Source: Acanthosepion lycidas
Lineage: Eukaryota; Mollusca; Cephalopoda; Sepiida; Sepiidae
DNA: 64,000 bases
Direction: 5' to 3'
Assembly: GCA_963932145.1 (NCBI GenBank)
Contig: OZ010590.1
Location: 52,287,598 to 52,351,597, forward strand
The position numbers and the translations under genes were made by a program. Positions 43,926-54,448 of this stretch are shown here, in pieces (within the stretch, counting starts at the first letter, position 1; the number at the start of each line of letters is the position of its first letter). The notes under the pieces are model-generated. The model worked only from the letters and a program-made list of their open reading frames with translations, did not search any database and was not told the origin of the DNA.

Positions 43926-45182
43926 AAACACTAATTAATAAACAAATTGGTTTGATGCCTTTTGTAAACCCATTTTGGAGTGAGAAAATGTGATTTCTTT
44001 GTTGCTTATAATGTTTGCAGTTTGTTCTTTTTTTGAAGTGTATAATCATACTAAAGATATATTTGTGATTGTTCTTGATAGTACTAAATATGTATTGGAG
44101 CTTTTATTGACTTAATAGTATATATTTGTGAAACCTTTATTTAATGATAGTACTAAGTATGGATAAATTATTATGTCGCTTGATACAGTTACGAGTTGAA
44201 TTTTGATCTCAAAGTTTCACTGTAGAATGTTCAATCTATGTGATTAATATTCATTGCTGAATTAAGGGCATTAGCAAAGATGTATATGATGCTGAAAAAA
44301 TATTTTTAAAAAAATGTTTTTTCATCCTTCATCTGAAAGCTTACGAATGTAGTGACATATGAAGTTTTTATCTCTTAAGAGTATACTTAAAAAATATGTA
44401 CTTTTGGTAATTGTAGGTGTTATACAAGCAAAATTAATTTCAAAATATATCTTTATCAGTTTTCTCATCTAGAAGTGTATGAGCTATAATTTTATAGCTT
44501 TCTAGGATTTTTTTTTTTTTTTTTATGTGTATTTGAAGTGGGGGAAATAAAATCCTATTGAAATATAATTAAAGTTAAATTTATTTATCAGAAATATAAA
44601 TTTGTACTATCCATGACAAAAGTTTAGTATGTATCTACCAAGTTTACATATAATTAAGCTTGGGACAGTTACAAGTTGTCAAGTTGTCAATAGCCTCTGG
44701 GTACATATTAGCCTTACCATATACTACACAGGACCTAAGAGATATTTTTTGAATCTATTTTCTTTTTCCTTTTTTTTTTTTTTTTTTTTTTTTTTCCTTT
44801 TTTTAAAATATTTTTATTTTTCCTTTTTTTTTTCTTCTTTTTTAAATATTTTTATTTTTGTTTATTTTTATTTTTTTTGTTAAGAAGTCTTTCCTTTTTA
44901 TACTTTGTTGAAAGAATCTGGTATGGTTAAGAAAAACAAAACAAAAAAAACCTTTGTCAGCATTTAAAATTCCTCTTCCTACATGAAGTCTTGGAGAGAG
45001 GGCAAAACACTCGCAACAGATCTTTATTGCAAGTGGTGGGAGTTAAAATTTATACAAAAACATCTCCAGCTTTAATCAGCACAAAATATTATTCTCCAAA
45101 ATAACAGTGCAACAAGATAAACTCTAAATAAAATCAGTCATTATGCTAATAAAATATTTGTATCTGTATCCACTTGATTCTT
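43926..45182. other. AT-rich DNA
   Basis: A long T-rich low-complexity tract (44758-44880) with repeated TTTAAATATTTTTATTTTT phrases. No gene seen. Confidence 0.4.
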
Positions 45183-45219
45183 ATGATTTGAACAAATTTT
45201 TCAAATTTGTTCAAATCAT
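45183..45219. repeat. Perfect 17-bp palindrome, 3-nt loop
   Basis: ATGATTTGAACAAATTT, then TTC, then the exact reverse complement. Isolated, with no flanking duplication. Confidence 0.8.
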
Positions 45220-46261
45220 TGGAACATATGCTAAGTGACAAAATCATTAAATTGTAAAGAACAGATGAATTCAAAAATTATTAAAATTCCTTTTTGTCAA
45301 GGAGCAGAAAAATTAATTTCATAGACAGCTTTTGGTATAAGGATTTTGTTTTTGATGAATGAATTGAATTTTTGCTGCAGTTAGATGCATTTTTATCCTT
45401 GCTAAAAATGCAGTATTCTTTTGGGAACAACTTCATACTAAGTATTAGTATGCTATTATTTATTTATTTATTTTTTTAATAAACAAGTTAGGATTTTGAC
45501 TAGTACTCTAGTCACTTAATTTTGATGCAATGATCGGGACTCGGGTTGATTTAAATTATTGCTTAAATTTTTTATGCTGTGGTCTAATAGGAAAAAAGAC
45601 ATTTTAATATAACTAAACCAATAGATTTGTTAAAATTCTTGTATACAGTAAAAAATAATGTATTTAATTAGTAATTATTAAATACTTTATTTTACTTTTT
45701 AGGATTTACTTAAACCACACTGATATGAGTAGTGGAGTTGAAAATCTTAGATTTAGTCAAGTTTGAGTTCAGTTGTTTATAACTGAGTTGCTTAAAAAAT
45801 GTGTATGACACAAAAGAAGAAATTGCTGTACCAATCTTCTCAGTAGGGAATGTTACTTATTTTGAAAATCAACATGGAACCTTTGCTCAAATGCTAATCA
45901 CTATTATGATTCGTTTTGAATGGAGGCACTCTTCTACTGAGAGAGGTCAAAAAAGTCACTTATGGGGTTACTGGTTTATAATGGCTATGCATTGGCTCAT
46001 CTATGAAAGTGCATAAAATTAACAGTGAAGAAGATTGTGTTATATCAATACACAAAATGGGGATAGCTTAGCTACTTTGAAAATAACAATTTAAAATTTT
46101 TTTTTTTTTTTGTCTGGGCTAAAACACTGACCCTTACCACCAATAGAAAATATGCAACTATCTCAACCTACTAAGTAAACCAAATGATTGTTTTCTTAGC
46201 CTGTTTCATAAGAATTGTTACATTTAGTATATATGTAATATCAGTACTACTATATAGCACT
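45220..46261. other. AT-rich DNA
   Basis: A 71-aa plus frame at 45801-46016 is of normal composition but has no recognised domain and no flanking splice signals. Not called as a gene. Confidence 0.35.
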
Positions 46262-46565
46262 GAATAAGAGGAGACAAAGCAACATAAATGTTCTACAGAA
46301 GGATTCTGAGAATATCATGGATTGTTATATGTAGCATCAGAAAGAAGCAGTTGAAATTTCTATGGCAAATAATGAGGAAAGGGGGCTTGGAAAATTTGAC
46401 ACTCACAGTCAATATTGTGTGAGCTTTTGTAAATGGTTGGCAGAACAGGGATTAGGAGAGACAACAAAAAGACTTTAATAAGGACTACAAAGGACAGGAA
46501 GTTATGGAGAGTTAAAAAAAATTATGTACATCCTGAAAGGACATGGCACATAGAAAAACTGTTAC
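46262..46565 (+). mobile_element. RTE-like LINE 3' fragment
   Basis: GTTCTACAGAAGGATTCTGA, AAGAAGCAGTTGAAATTTC, TAATGAGGAAAGGGGGCTTG and GGACAGGAAGTTATGGAGAG match 53400-53700. Internal deletions have removed the METKRK region. Confidence 0.65.
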
Positions 46566-47287
46566 TATTATGGGACAGGAATAGTGTTCTTGACTCAGAA
46601 AAAATAAAAACCTTCCACAGAGAAAAAAAATTAAATATTTAGTCAGATTCTGGTAAGTGTGTTGTCAACAAATTTTCAGCACCCCTCATGTAAAAATATT
46701 ACATATCTTATATAAAATGATGTTTATGTGCATAACTTTATATATTTTTTAATTAGTACAATTTACATGCTTTTTACTTCATTTAAAATTACTACTACAA
46801 GGTAGTGACAGCTTCATGGCTCTTAAAGAGAAATAATTGCACAGATGGCAAATAATCACTGCTTATTTGTTTTTGTCAGGATTCAATTTATGTGAAATAT
46901 TCTGCTTTTAATTAACAAAGCAATTTTTTCACATTGTTAGATATACAAAAAAACAAAATGAGCTCTTCTCAATTTTAATAGGAAATGAAATACATCCCAC
47001 GTTACGTTATATAATACTTATAAGATATAAGATTGAAATGAATGTATGTGTATATATAAGTTAAGTGTAAAACAATTTAGCTTAATTCAGCATTGCTTAA
47101 GTTTCTTGAAAAATATATTTAAAATGTGAAACGTATCTTTATCCATCTAAGAGCACCAGTCCTAGAGCAGTAGCAAGTTACTTGGATACTAATTGGTTGT
47201 CGCACTATTCTGGTCATATGTCAGACTCTCTAATAATGTGTGTGTGTGTTGAAAGGTTCTTGGTCCAATTGACTTCTCAAAGTCATC

Positions 47288-47365
47288 ATTCTGATATTTG
47301 TCATTTAAATATTGATTTTTGGAAGTGGGTTGGGTTGAGAACTTTTCAGCATCCCTTGTTGTCAG
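47288..47365 (+). repeat. Dispersed repeat fragment (pair with 10970)
   Basis: AATATTGATTTTTGGAAGTG and GAACTTTTCAGCATCCC correspond to 10990-11045. Confidence 0.4.
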
Positions 47366-47487
47366 GTTTGCCTGTCTGTGTGTATATATGATGATGATTT
47401 TTGCATCAGTCATACATTGGTTCGTACCACCTGTACTGGAAAAGACATGGGCTCCAACTGAGGAGAATGGATGAACAACTGGCACCT

Positions 47488-47488
<1 letters not shown>

Positions 47489-47540
<52 letters not shown>
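47489..47540. repeat. (TA)n with mirrored TGCA flanks
   Basis: About 21 TA units flanked by TTGTGCA on the left and TGCACAG on the right, so the whole block is self-complementary. Confidence 0.9.
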
Positions 47541-47541
<1 letters not shown>

Positions 47542-47646
47542 GTACTTATTGGCAAGCACTCAATGCCAGTGATAGAGCTAATATACTTAGTTGGATTGAT
47601 GTAAGTTTGTGACCCTGTGTTTCACGCTATTTGTGATCATCAAACT

Positions 47647-47649
<3 letters not shown>

Positions 47650-47692
<43 letters not shown>

Positions 47693-47785
47693 GTTGGTGC
47701 AAAAATAATGACGTAATAATGTCGTTTTTTGACGTTAAAAAATACGTAAAAAAAATGACATTATAACATCATTATTTTTGCACCA

Positions 47786-47822
<37 letters not shown>
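47650..47822. repeat. (TA)n microsatellite split by a MITE
   Basis: ~19 TA units before and ~16 after the MITE at 47689-47789. Confidence 0.95.
47689..47789. mobile_element. Mariner-type palindromic MITE, copy 4
   Basis: About 101 bp, longer subfamily, near reverse complement of copy 1 (12641-12742). The left terminus TTAGGTTGGTGCAAAA is intact; the right terminus has lost its final AA (CAACCTTATA). Insertion into a TA array makes the TA duplication unresolvable. Confidence 0.9.
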
Positions 47823-47824
<2 letters not shown>

Positions 47825-47825
<1 letters not shown>

Positions 47826-47925
47826 GAGACAAGAAGAAAACTTTGCCGACACATTTCATCCTCTGATGGATGAAATGCATCAGCTAAGTTTTTCTTTTGT
47901 CTTTATTCATATTGTCCTTTTACAT
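47825..47925. repeat. Unclassified repeat-like segment
   Basis: GATGGATGAAATGCATCAGC lies between ACAAGAAGAAAACTTTGCCG and AAGTTTTTCTTTTGTCTTTA, giving a loosely self-complementary ~90-bp unit (CATTTCATCC / GGATGAAATG). Comparable phrasing (AGTCGGCGTATTTCGTCC) occurs at 59816-59835. Confidence 0.4.
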
Positions 47926-47967
47926 ATATATATTTAGCTATAGCTGAATTTTTTATACACCCAATAA

Positions 47968-48000
<33 letters not shown>

Positions 48001-48830
48001 CACACAAACACACACATAGGAAAGCAAAATATTATCTGCACTCTATAGACTCTATGTCTAATGACATATGATGGCAAAAATGTGGATAATTTTTTACATA
48101 TATGTGCATGTGTGTGCACACTGTAATGTATCAATATTGAACCGAAAAAGAAAAACTGATTACAAGTATTTTAAAAAATGCTGCATAATGTGAAATTATT
48201 AAAACTTTTATTAAATATTGTTGGTAGTTCATTTTCTTAGGTTATGCCCATTGGATTTTGTATTGTAAAAATATTTTTTTAAATTTATAGAAATATGCAT
48301 TATGGTTATCACAAAGGATCCATTATTTTTATCACAAATGACAGGCTTCAGAAATGTAATTATTTTATTATGATTAATTAACAATGAATTGACATCAAAA
48401 CAACAGAGTTTCTGATTTTCTATCAATTTATGTGGCATTCATTTGTCTATTTTTTCACTTTGCCTAATGCAGCCAAATGATGAGAAATATTTTGGTAGAA
48501 ACTCTAAAATTTGTTGTAAGAGCTCAACTTGTTCTTCAATTGTATTTCACTTTTGTCTTTTTTTAGTTGATTATCATTAATGTTTATAAGTCTTCTTTGA
48601 GACTAATTTTAAATATTTTCATTCACAAAGCAAAATTTGACAATACAATATTTGTACTGTTTCCTCATTAACAGTTCCTTTGCTAAATTGCTATTTCAGT
48701 TGCATTGTGTCTTAATTGAAATGCATTTTTAAAATATAATAGTTGGTTGCTCAGCTGAAAACAAAACAGGTGAAAAAAAAAAACTAAGTTTATAACAAGC
48801 AAATAAACAAACCATATGAACAGCAAGTAG
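47926..48830. other. AT-rich DNA with a (TA)n(CA)n run
   Basis: The microsatellite lies at about 47968-48015. Nothing else was recognised. Confidence 0.4.
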
Positions 48831-49550
48831 CAATAATAGCCAGATTGACAATACAGAAAAATACAATAAACATTTAATTCCATTTCAATAATGCCAAGTT
48901 ACTTACAATAATCAATCTGACATTTTGGTAGAAAAATAGCCAGATATACAATACCAGTAATATAACTAAAACAAATTAAACATCTATTTATATCCATCTT
49001 GGTAGCACCAAATCATTAACTATTATGAAACTAATAATTCAAACTCGGCTCTCAGAGTTAAATCAAGCTATTTATATTACAGACCCCTCTTTGAATTCTC
49101 TCAATAATCTCAAAATATATAGCAAGAGAACAAGACCAGATATAACAGCAATACACTAAAATATAAATACAACAATTGGAACAGTAAAACCAAAACAATA
49201 CTAGATATTTGACGGTGTGATAAGATCCATCGACAAGTAAGCTCACCTTCAGTTTGAAATAATTATGAAAAATTATTGGAAAGTAATTTGAGTGTCATTT
49301 GAGTTCCTTGTTTGGCCAAGTTTAAAACAAATTTTAATATTTTGGGGAAGAAAAGTGGGTCTTTTATGCCATTGAATATGGTAATACACATGGTCTTCAT
49401 ACTGCGTATTTATGAATTATTGTGAATCTGTCACTTGATGTGCCACAACTGAATACACTAATTAGAATAGCCAGATTTGCAATAACAAATGATTCAATAT
49501 AATACACACCTACTTAAATCTATCTTGGTAGCATCAAATCCTGAATCATT
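48830..49550. repeat. Three imperfect direct repeats and a LINE fragment
   Basis: AATAGCCAGATT-type units begin at about 48834, 48936 and 49468. Two of them continue to ATCTATCTTGGTAGCATCAAATC-like ends. Between the second and third lies the LINE remnant at 49055-49180. Confidence 0.45.
49027..49180 (-). mobile_element. LINE RT remnant joined to SINE sequence, minus strand
   Basis: The minus strand reads CCYIWSCSLA, a break, EIIERIQRGVCNINSLI: a degenerate YC.HIW.G...L..IQ[RK]R motif. It runs straight into CTCTGAGAGCCGAGTTTGAA, the SINE A head region. The same LINE-SINE junction occurs in opposite orientation at 50297-50420. Confidence 0.65.
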
Positions 49551-50005
49551 GTGATTCATATATTTCATGTGATATAAGATATTTTCTTTTAAAGGTTTTC
49601 TAAGCTTGTCTATAAAAAGTTACAAACAAAATATTGTTCATAATGAAGCTTGATATAAATTAGTCTGCATATCTCCATAAAGAATAACTATAAACAATAG
49701 TTATGTTGTAGGTTTGCATTTATTTTTTTTTATTTTTTGTCTCTGTGCAAACATGTGAATATGTACTTGTCTGATTTTGCTGGGGAGAAAATGTCTGTTC
49801 AATTTGCAGCCATTGTTGGAAGCCATATAATATATATCATATATAGTCTGGTTTTACAAGAATCTATTTCAATACATACAAATCCATATAATTATTTACA
49901 AATAAAAAATAAAATTGGTGTAGGAAGAAAATTAATAATGTAAATTAAAGTTTTTCATCAATTACTCCCCCCCCCCCCCAATATCTGTGAAAAAATTTGA
50001 TTGTA

Positions 50006-50085
50006 TTAGGTTGGTGCAAAAATAATATCGTTTTTTGACATATTTTTTAACGTCAAAAAACGATATTATTTTTGCACCAACCTAA
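50006..50085. mobile_element. Mariner-type palindromic MITE, copy 5 (80 bp)
   Basis: 80 bp with TA duplications at 50004-50005 and 50086-50087. Intact TTAGGTTGGTGCAAAA termini; the core ATATCGTTTTTTGACATATT is shared with the long subfamily, as if derived from it by symmetric deletion. Confidence 0.95.
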
Positions 50086-50296
50086 TATATTCCCCAAGTT
50101 TTCTTCGACTCAGATGGGACTACATTTTAAAGCCAAGCTCTACTAAATTCTGAATTTAATTTACTTATTCATAGCTTGCGTTAACCCAACTCATTTTAAG
50201 AATATTTACTGCTAAAAAGGTTAGTTAACTGTTCCATGCCATACAATTTTTCTCATCAGAATCCATATTGCACATTTATAAATCTACCATTAGTCT

Positions 50297-50405
50297 GTGC
50301 AGTGGATATTGCTGTTATATCTGGTCTTGCTCTCTTGCTATATATTTTAAGATTATTGAGAGAATTCAAAGAAGGGTCTGTAATATAAATAGCTTGACTT
50401 AACTC
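50297..50405 (+). mobile_element. LINE RT remnant joined to SINE, plus strand
   Basis: A GTGCAGTGGATATTGCTGTT, ATATCTGGTCTTGCTCTCTT stretch through to AAATAGCTTGACTTAACTC is the reverse complement of 49050-49150 with few differences. It is followed directly by SINE A sequence at 50406. Confidence 0.7.
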
Positions 50406-50668
50406 TGAGAGCCGAGTTTGAATTCCAGTCAGATTCATTGTATTCGCTTACATGCTAATACCCTTGGGAAAGGTATGAATCCTTTTCTTCTCCCCCCAGC
50501 TATGGGTAAATAGCAGGACAGACTGGGTTCTATAGCCTTGGATGACAACTGGTCTACCACAGAAAGAAATGACAACATACTGCGGAAATAAATCTGCCTT
50601 GTCAGTTATGTATCGAAAGATACATGATCACCTAAGCGTGTATCATGCATGGCACATAACTGACTGAT
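50406..50668 (+). repeat. tRNA-derived SINE, body A, head truncated
   Basis: Begins at GAGAGCCGAGTTTGAATTCC (B box) and continues through CTTGGGAAAGGTATGAATCC and GAAATGACAACATACTGCGG to ATGGCACATAACTGACTGA. The first ~45 bp of the head are missing, replaced by LINE sequence. Confidence 0.85.
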
Positions 50669-50764
50669 AACTCAGCTCATTTTAAGAATAACTCCAAAAG
50701 TCATAAAATGCAAAATTCATTAGCACTTCACTTTCAAAGGTAGCCAAATCTTACAAGTCTGGCT

Positions 50765-51505
50765 TGGTACAGTTACAAGTTTCTTTTATGTGCTGTGTCT
50801 CTTCAGGGTGTAGGCGATCATGACCCTCCACATCTTCCTGTCCCTTGTATTAGGTTGGTGCAAAAATGTCGTTTTTTGACGTTCAACTTCAAAAGAAAAA
50901 CGACATTATTTTTGCACCAACCTAATAGTTCTCAATAAGTCTTTTTTTTTTTTTTTGTTATTTCTCCTAAACCCTGTTCTACCATCCATTTCCTCAAGTT
51001 CAAGTATATTATGTGCTGCTTTCCTCTGTCCCTCAATCTGTCCTGTGAGTATCAGGTTTTTCAAACCCTTCTTCCTCATTATGTACCCCAGAAATGTCAA
51101 CTGCCTCTTCCTGATATTAAGTATAAGTTTCCTTTTTGTTTCCATGGTATCCTCAGCATCTTTCTGCAGAACATTTATGTTGCTTTATCATTGAGAAGAT
51201 TGTCCAGCCATACAGGAGGACAGATATCACATAAGTTTAGTACTCTTTTCTTTGTTTCTAACAAAATTTTTCTGTCTCTTAATACTCTGCTTAGCTTTTA
51301 GAATGCATCTTTGGCCATCCCAATATGTCTTCAGATCTCAGTATTGCACTTTCCAACCTCTGGTAAAACACTTCCCAGATATTTAAATTTCTGTACTGAT
51401 AACCATGCATTCTGTCTTGTTGTAGTTTATACTTAGTCCTTTCTTTTCTCTTTCCTTCTCTGTAGGAGCTTTTGTAGTTACCTTTCTGTTTCTGCTAGGA
51501 TACCA
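50765..51505 (-). mobile_element. RTE-like LINE fragment interrupted by a MITE
   Basis: The minus frame 50906-51145 (79 aa) reads METKRKLILNIRKRQLTFLG, then LILTGQIEGQRKAA and GRTGFRRNNKKK, close to the 53308 copy, and then runs into MITE sequence. Further 5' ORF pieces continue to about 51505. It is the longest fragment of this family in the window. Confidence 0.75.
50850..50925. mobile_element. Mariner-type palindromic MITE, copy 6 (76 bp)
   Basis: 76 bp with TA duplications at 50848-50849 and 50926-50927, inserted in LINE sequence. One arm lacks part of the AATAATG segment (GCAAAAATGTCGTTTTTTG), so the hairpin is asymmetric. Core GTCGTTTTTTGACGT is as in copies 1, 4 and 5. Confidence 0.93.
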
Positions 51506-51883
51506 TATTAAGCATTAACTGTATTTTGTGGCATATAAAACAATGCAATAAAAATCAAATTGAGAGAACTTTATGTAAAGCTGTTATGTTCAACAAAGTA
51601 AAACTGGTAGCTTCTCTTAAAAAAACGACTTTCAGTCAATGGTTAACTTGGGGAAGGAATCAGTTGTAAATTTTAACACCTCCAAAATACAATTGCTATC
51701 ATTTAATCACCATATAGAACCTTGCTCTGCCTTCCATCAGCATGGCTGATGCTAACCTCCATGAGAGCAACTATTTGCACCACCATGTTTTTCACTGATA
51801 CGGAGTAAAGTAATTATATTGAATCAATTGCTTGATCTACTGCTAGAAAATTTGGTTCACTGTGTTGTGCTGGGCACTTTTTT

Positions 51884-51973
51884 CTTGTCAGAATACATCT
51901 TGAACATTTATAGATCTACCATTAGCCTGTGCAGTGAATATTGCTGTCATATGCATTATGGTTCTCCTTTTAT

Positions 51974-52026
<53 letters not shown>

Positions 52027-52325
52027 ACAAAATTCAAAAAAGGGTCTGTCATGTAATCAGTCCTGACCTGGCAAATCAACTTCACTTACCCTTCCATCAT
52101 TGTGATGTGGCTTCCCTCCATGTTTTCTATATTTTTATAGTAATTGTTCTGATGAGCTTTCCTTTTTGGTATCCTGACTGCATGAATTTAAGCATACTAC
52201 TAGATTGGCTATTAGGTCTCATCATCTTACTGTTGAAATCATTAGATGTAGCCTTAAGTTCTATTCTCTCTTTTCTTGCACTTCTCACTTGTTAATCTCT
52301 CTTCTGGTTTCTTGCTCACCTGTAT
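51884..52325 (+). mobile_element. LINE RT C-terminal fragment with internal (TA)n
   Basis: One frame gives IYRSTISLCSEYCCHM. After the TA run (51976-52024), DKIQKRVCHVISPDLANQLH and HHCDVASLHVFY follow, then CSDEL-like and HPFTVE-like remnants in shifted frames. This is the consensus end of the family 1 LINE ORF; the microsatellite has expanded within coding sequence. Confidence 0.75.
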
Positions 52326-52499
52326 ATATTTAGAAATCAAAAAAAAAAAAAAAAAAAAAAAAACAGATTTAATAATTGAGAATGAAAGAAAAACTAAAAG
52401 TTGAAATTCAAGTTTGTCAGTTTTTAACTTCAGGTGGTTTAAATTAAATTCGTGTATGAGTGATAACTTTAATTTTATTATTTATAAATAGTCATAAAT

Positions 52500-52575
52500 G
52501 TAGGACATCTAGTGAGGATTGAACTAAAGATTGATTTGCAAGATTAACTTGCTGATCATTATTCTATAGCAAGCA
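52500..52575 (-). repeat. tRNA-like SINE head remnant
   Basis: The reverse complement contains TTAGTTCAATCCTCACTAGA, a B-box-like element, at tRNA-like distance from a weak A box. Similar GTGAGGANTGAACT wording occurs at 53812-53830, and GGGATTGAACTTAAAAGTCA at 54031. Confidence 0.35.
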
Positions 52576-52744
52576 TTCTTGATTGACAACTATAGTTAGA
52601 TTGGCCAGGTATCTGCTGGCTTTCCTATTTGTACTAATACAACTTATTTGGTATGTGAGTTTTTCAAATTGCCATTATTTGCAAACTGGAAAAGCTTTTC
52701 ACTTGCTTATGATGTGGTGATTTATTTGAACTTGTGATAAGTTA

Positions 52745-52870
52745 AAACCTATTTTCCTGAAAAGCCATTTTAAGAGAAAGATTTGATAAATTTCAACTGG
52801 CTTCAATAATAAATGCTTGGCCAATGAATGCTGAATATTTCTGTATAAGGAAACAGCTCATCTCTCCATT
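52745..52870 (+). repeat. Single arm of the 22414 foldback family
   Basis: AACCTATTTTCCTGAAAAGC, a GATAAATTTCAACTGGC segment and the TAATAAATGCTTGGCCAATG centre parallel 22408-22500. The second arm is absent. Confidence 0.4.
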
Positions 52871-53004
52871 ACCATTTATATTAAAATTTAAGATTATTTG
52901 CATGGGGGATATTAAGAATACATTTTTGTCATTTTTTACTGTATTGTAAAAGGAAGAAATTTTTTTTCTGTGCTAAAGAAAGAATGGTGAGAACATTGAT
53001 AATA

Positions 53005-53235
53005 ATGGAAAATAAATTACTAGGTCATGTAAGGAAAATAGGTTTGGAGAGTTTGACATTCACAAGACATACTGAGGGCAAGAGAAACAGAAAGAAACAG
53101 GATTTTGCATGAATAGATGGCAGAACAAGAACAAATAGGGATTTGTAAAGGGTCAAAGGCTACTTAAAGCAAAAAAAAAAAAAAGTGAAGTTATGAAGAG
53201 CCATAATTACCAGCTTCCTGAAAGTATACTGCATA
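53005..53235 (+). mobile_element. RTE-like LINE 3' fragment, degraded
   Basis: CTAGGTCATGTAAGGAAAAT, AGGTTTGGAGAGTTTGACAT and GAAGTTATGAAGAGCCATAA align with 53515-53700, 310 bp upstream of the better-preserved copy and in the same orientation. Confidence 0.55.
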
Positions 53236-53307
53236 TTAAAGAAAAAAATATGATGCAAAAGGAAGTAATGATTTGCACTAGGCAAACCACTAGCCATTCA
53301 GCTTATA

Positions 53308-53772
53308 ATGAATAAGAAAATATTTTTTATTGGTTATAGCAGCAAATGCTGGACAATCTTTTCAAAGATGAAGAGACTTGAAGCAACAGAAATGTCTTTC
53401 TACAGAAAGATTCTGAGGATACCATGGACCAAACATGTGAGCAATGACAAGGTTTTAGAGGAAATGGAAACAAAAAGGAAATTAATACTTAACATCAGGA
53501 AGAGGCAGTTGAAATTTCTGGGGCATGTAATGAGGAAGGAGGGCTTGGAAAAGCTGATACTCAGAGGACAGATTGAGGGACAGTGGAAAGCAGCGTGTAA
53601 AATATTTGATGGTAGAACAGGGTTTGGGAGAAATAACAAAAAGACAAAACTTATTAAGAGCTACAAGGGACAGGAAGATGTGGAGGGTCATGATTGTCTA
53701 TGTTTTGAAGGGACACAGCAAACAAAAGAATTGAACAAGACATTAAGGGTATGTGACCCATATAAATGTTGA
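53308..53772 (+). mobile_element. RTE-like LINE ORF C-terminus, 154-aa open frame
   Basis: Best-preserved retrotransposon frame in the window. Residues ~11-20 include SSKCWTIFSK, ~27-45 TEMSFYRKILRIPWTKHVS, ~54-75 a METKRKLILNIRKRQLKFLG segment, then GHVMRKEGLEKLILRGQIEG. The region beyond the RT catalytic core of RTE-like/endonuclease-RT LINEs typically has this EMW.YRR.LRI.W..H..NEEVL...KR.L..LGH..R pattern. The YADD catalytic motif is not present; the copy is 5' truncated and cannot be active. Confidence 0.75.
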
Positions 53773-53799
53773 TATGTGATAAGTTTAGATTAGTCAAAA

Positions 53800-54085
53800 T
53801 TGTGGGACACCCAGTGAGGAGTGAACTCAATACCCATTAGAAGTGGCCTGTTTGAAACTGAAAATATGCAGACTCATTTTGCAGATCTCATTATATTAAC
53901 ATCAGATGATTTTGTTGTCGTAGAAGTTTGAGGAGGGTGGAGTGGTGGGTGTTTCTATTTGCATCTGAAAAATTTGGGTCAAGCTTGTGAAAAATCAAAA
54001 TCAATAATCTATCACTAGAAGGAAATGCATGGGATTGAACTTAAAAGTCAGTGAGTCATCCTCTGTGGATGCAACTTATATATGG
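53800..54085 (-). repeat. Two tRNA-like remnants
   Basis: GTGAGGAGTGAACTCAATAC (53812) and GGGATTGAACTTAAAAGTCA (54031) read on the minus strand as B-box-type sequences (GAGTTCACTCCTCAC; AAGTTCAATCCCATG). No complete cloverleaf is possible. Confidence 0.3.
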
Positions 54086-54448
54086 AATTGTAAAGAATGA
54101 GTTTTTGATGTTGGCATTTAGATATTTCATCTAGAGTAGCAGATTGCTGATCAAGATGTCAAAGATTTTAAATTGAATGCTGTCTTGTTTAAAAACATTC
54201 TAGATAGTGGACCCCCCCCCAAAAAAAAAAACACCAATGCTTGTAAAGGCTGTTATATCTATATGTTATTAATTTCAATTCTTGAAGGGCTTTCCATATA
54301 TTTAAAATTCTTTTTACTCTTATAGTGATAAAATATCAAGACATGAAGGTTAATAAGCTAGTTTCAAAGATTAATTATGTAGTAAGCCAAGACAATGCTT
54401 TCATTAAAGAAATAATTGTTTAATTTTAAACAAATTATTGCAATGGAA

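Noticed and set aside
45801-46016. 71-aa frame of normal composition
   Set aside because: No recognisable domain, acceptor or donor, and no second line of evidence.
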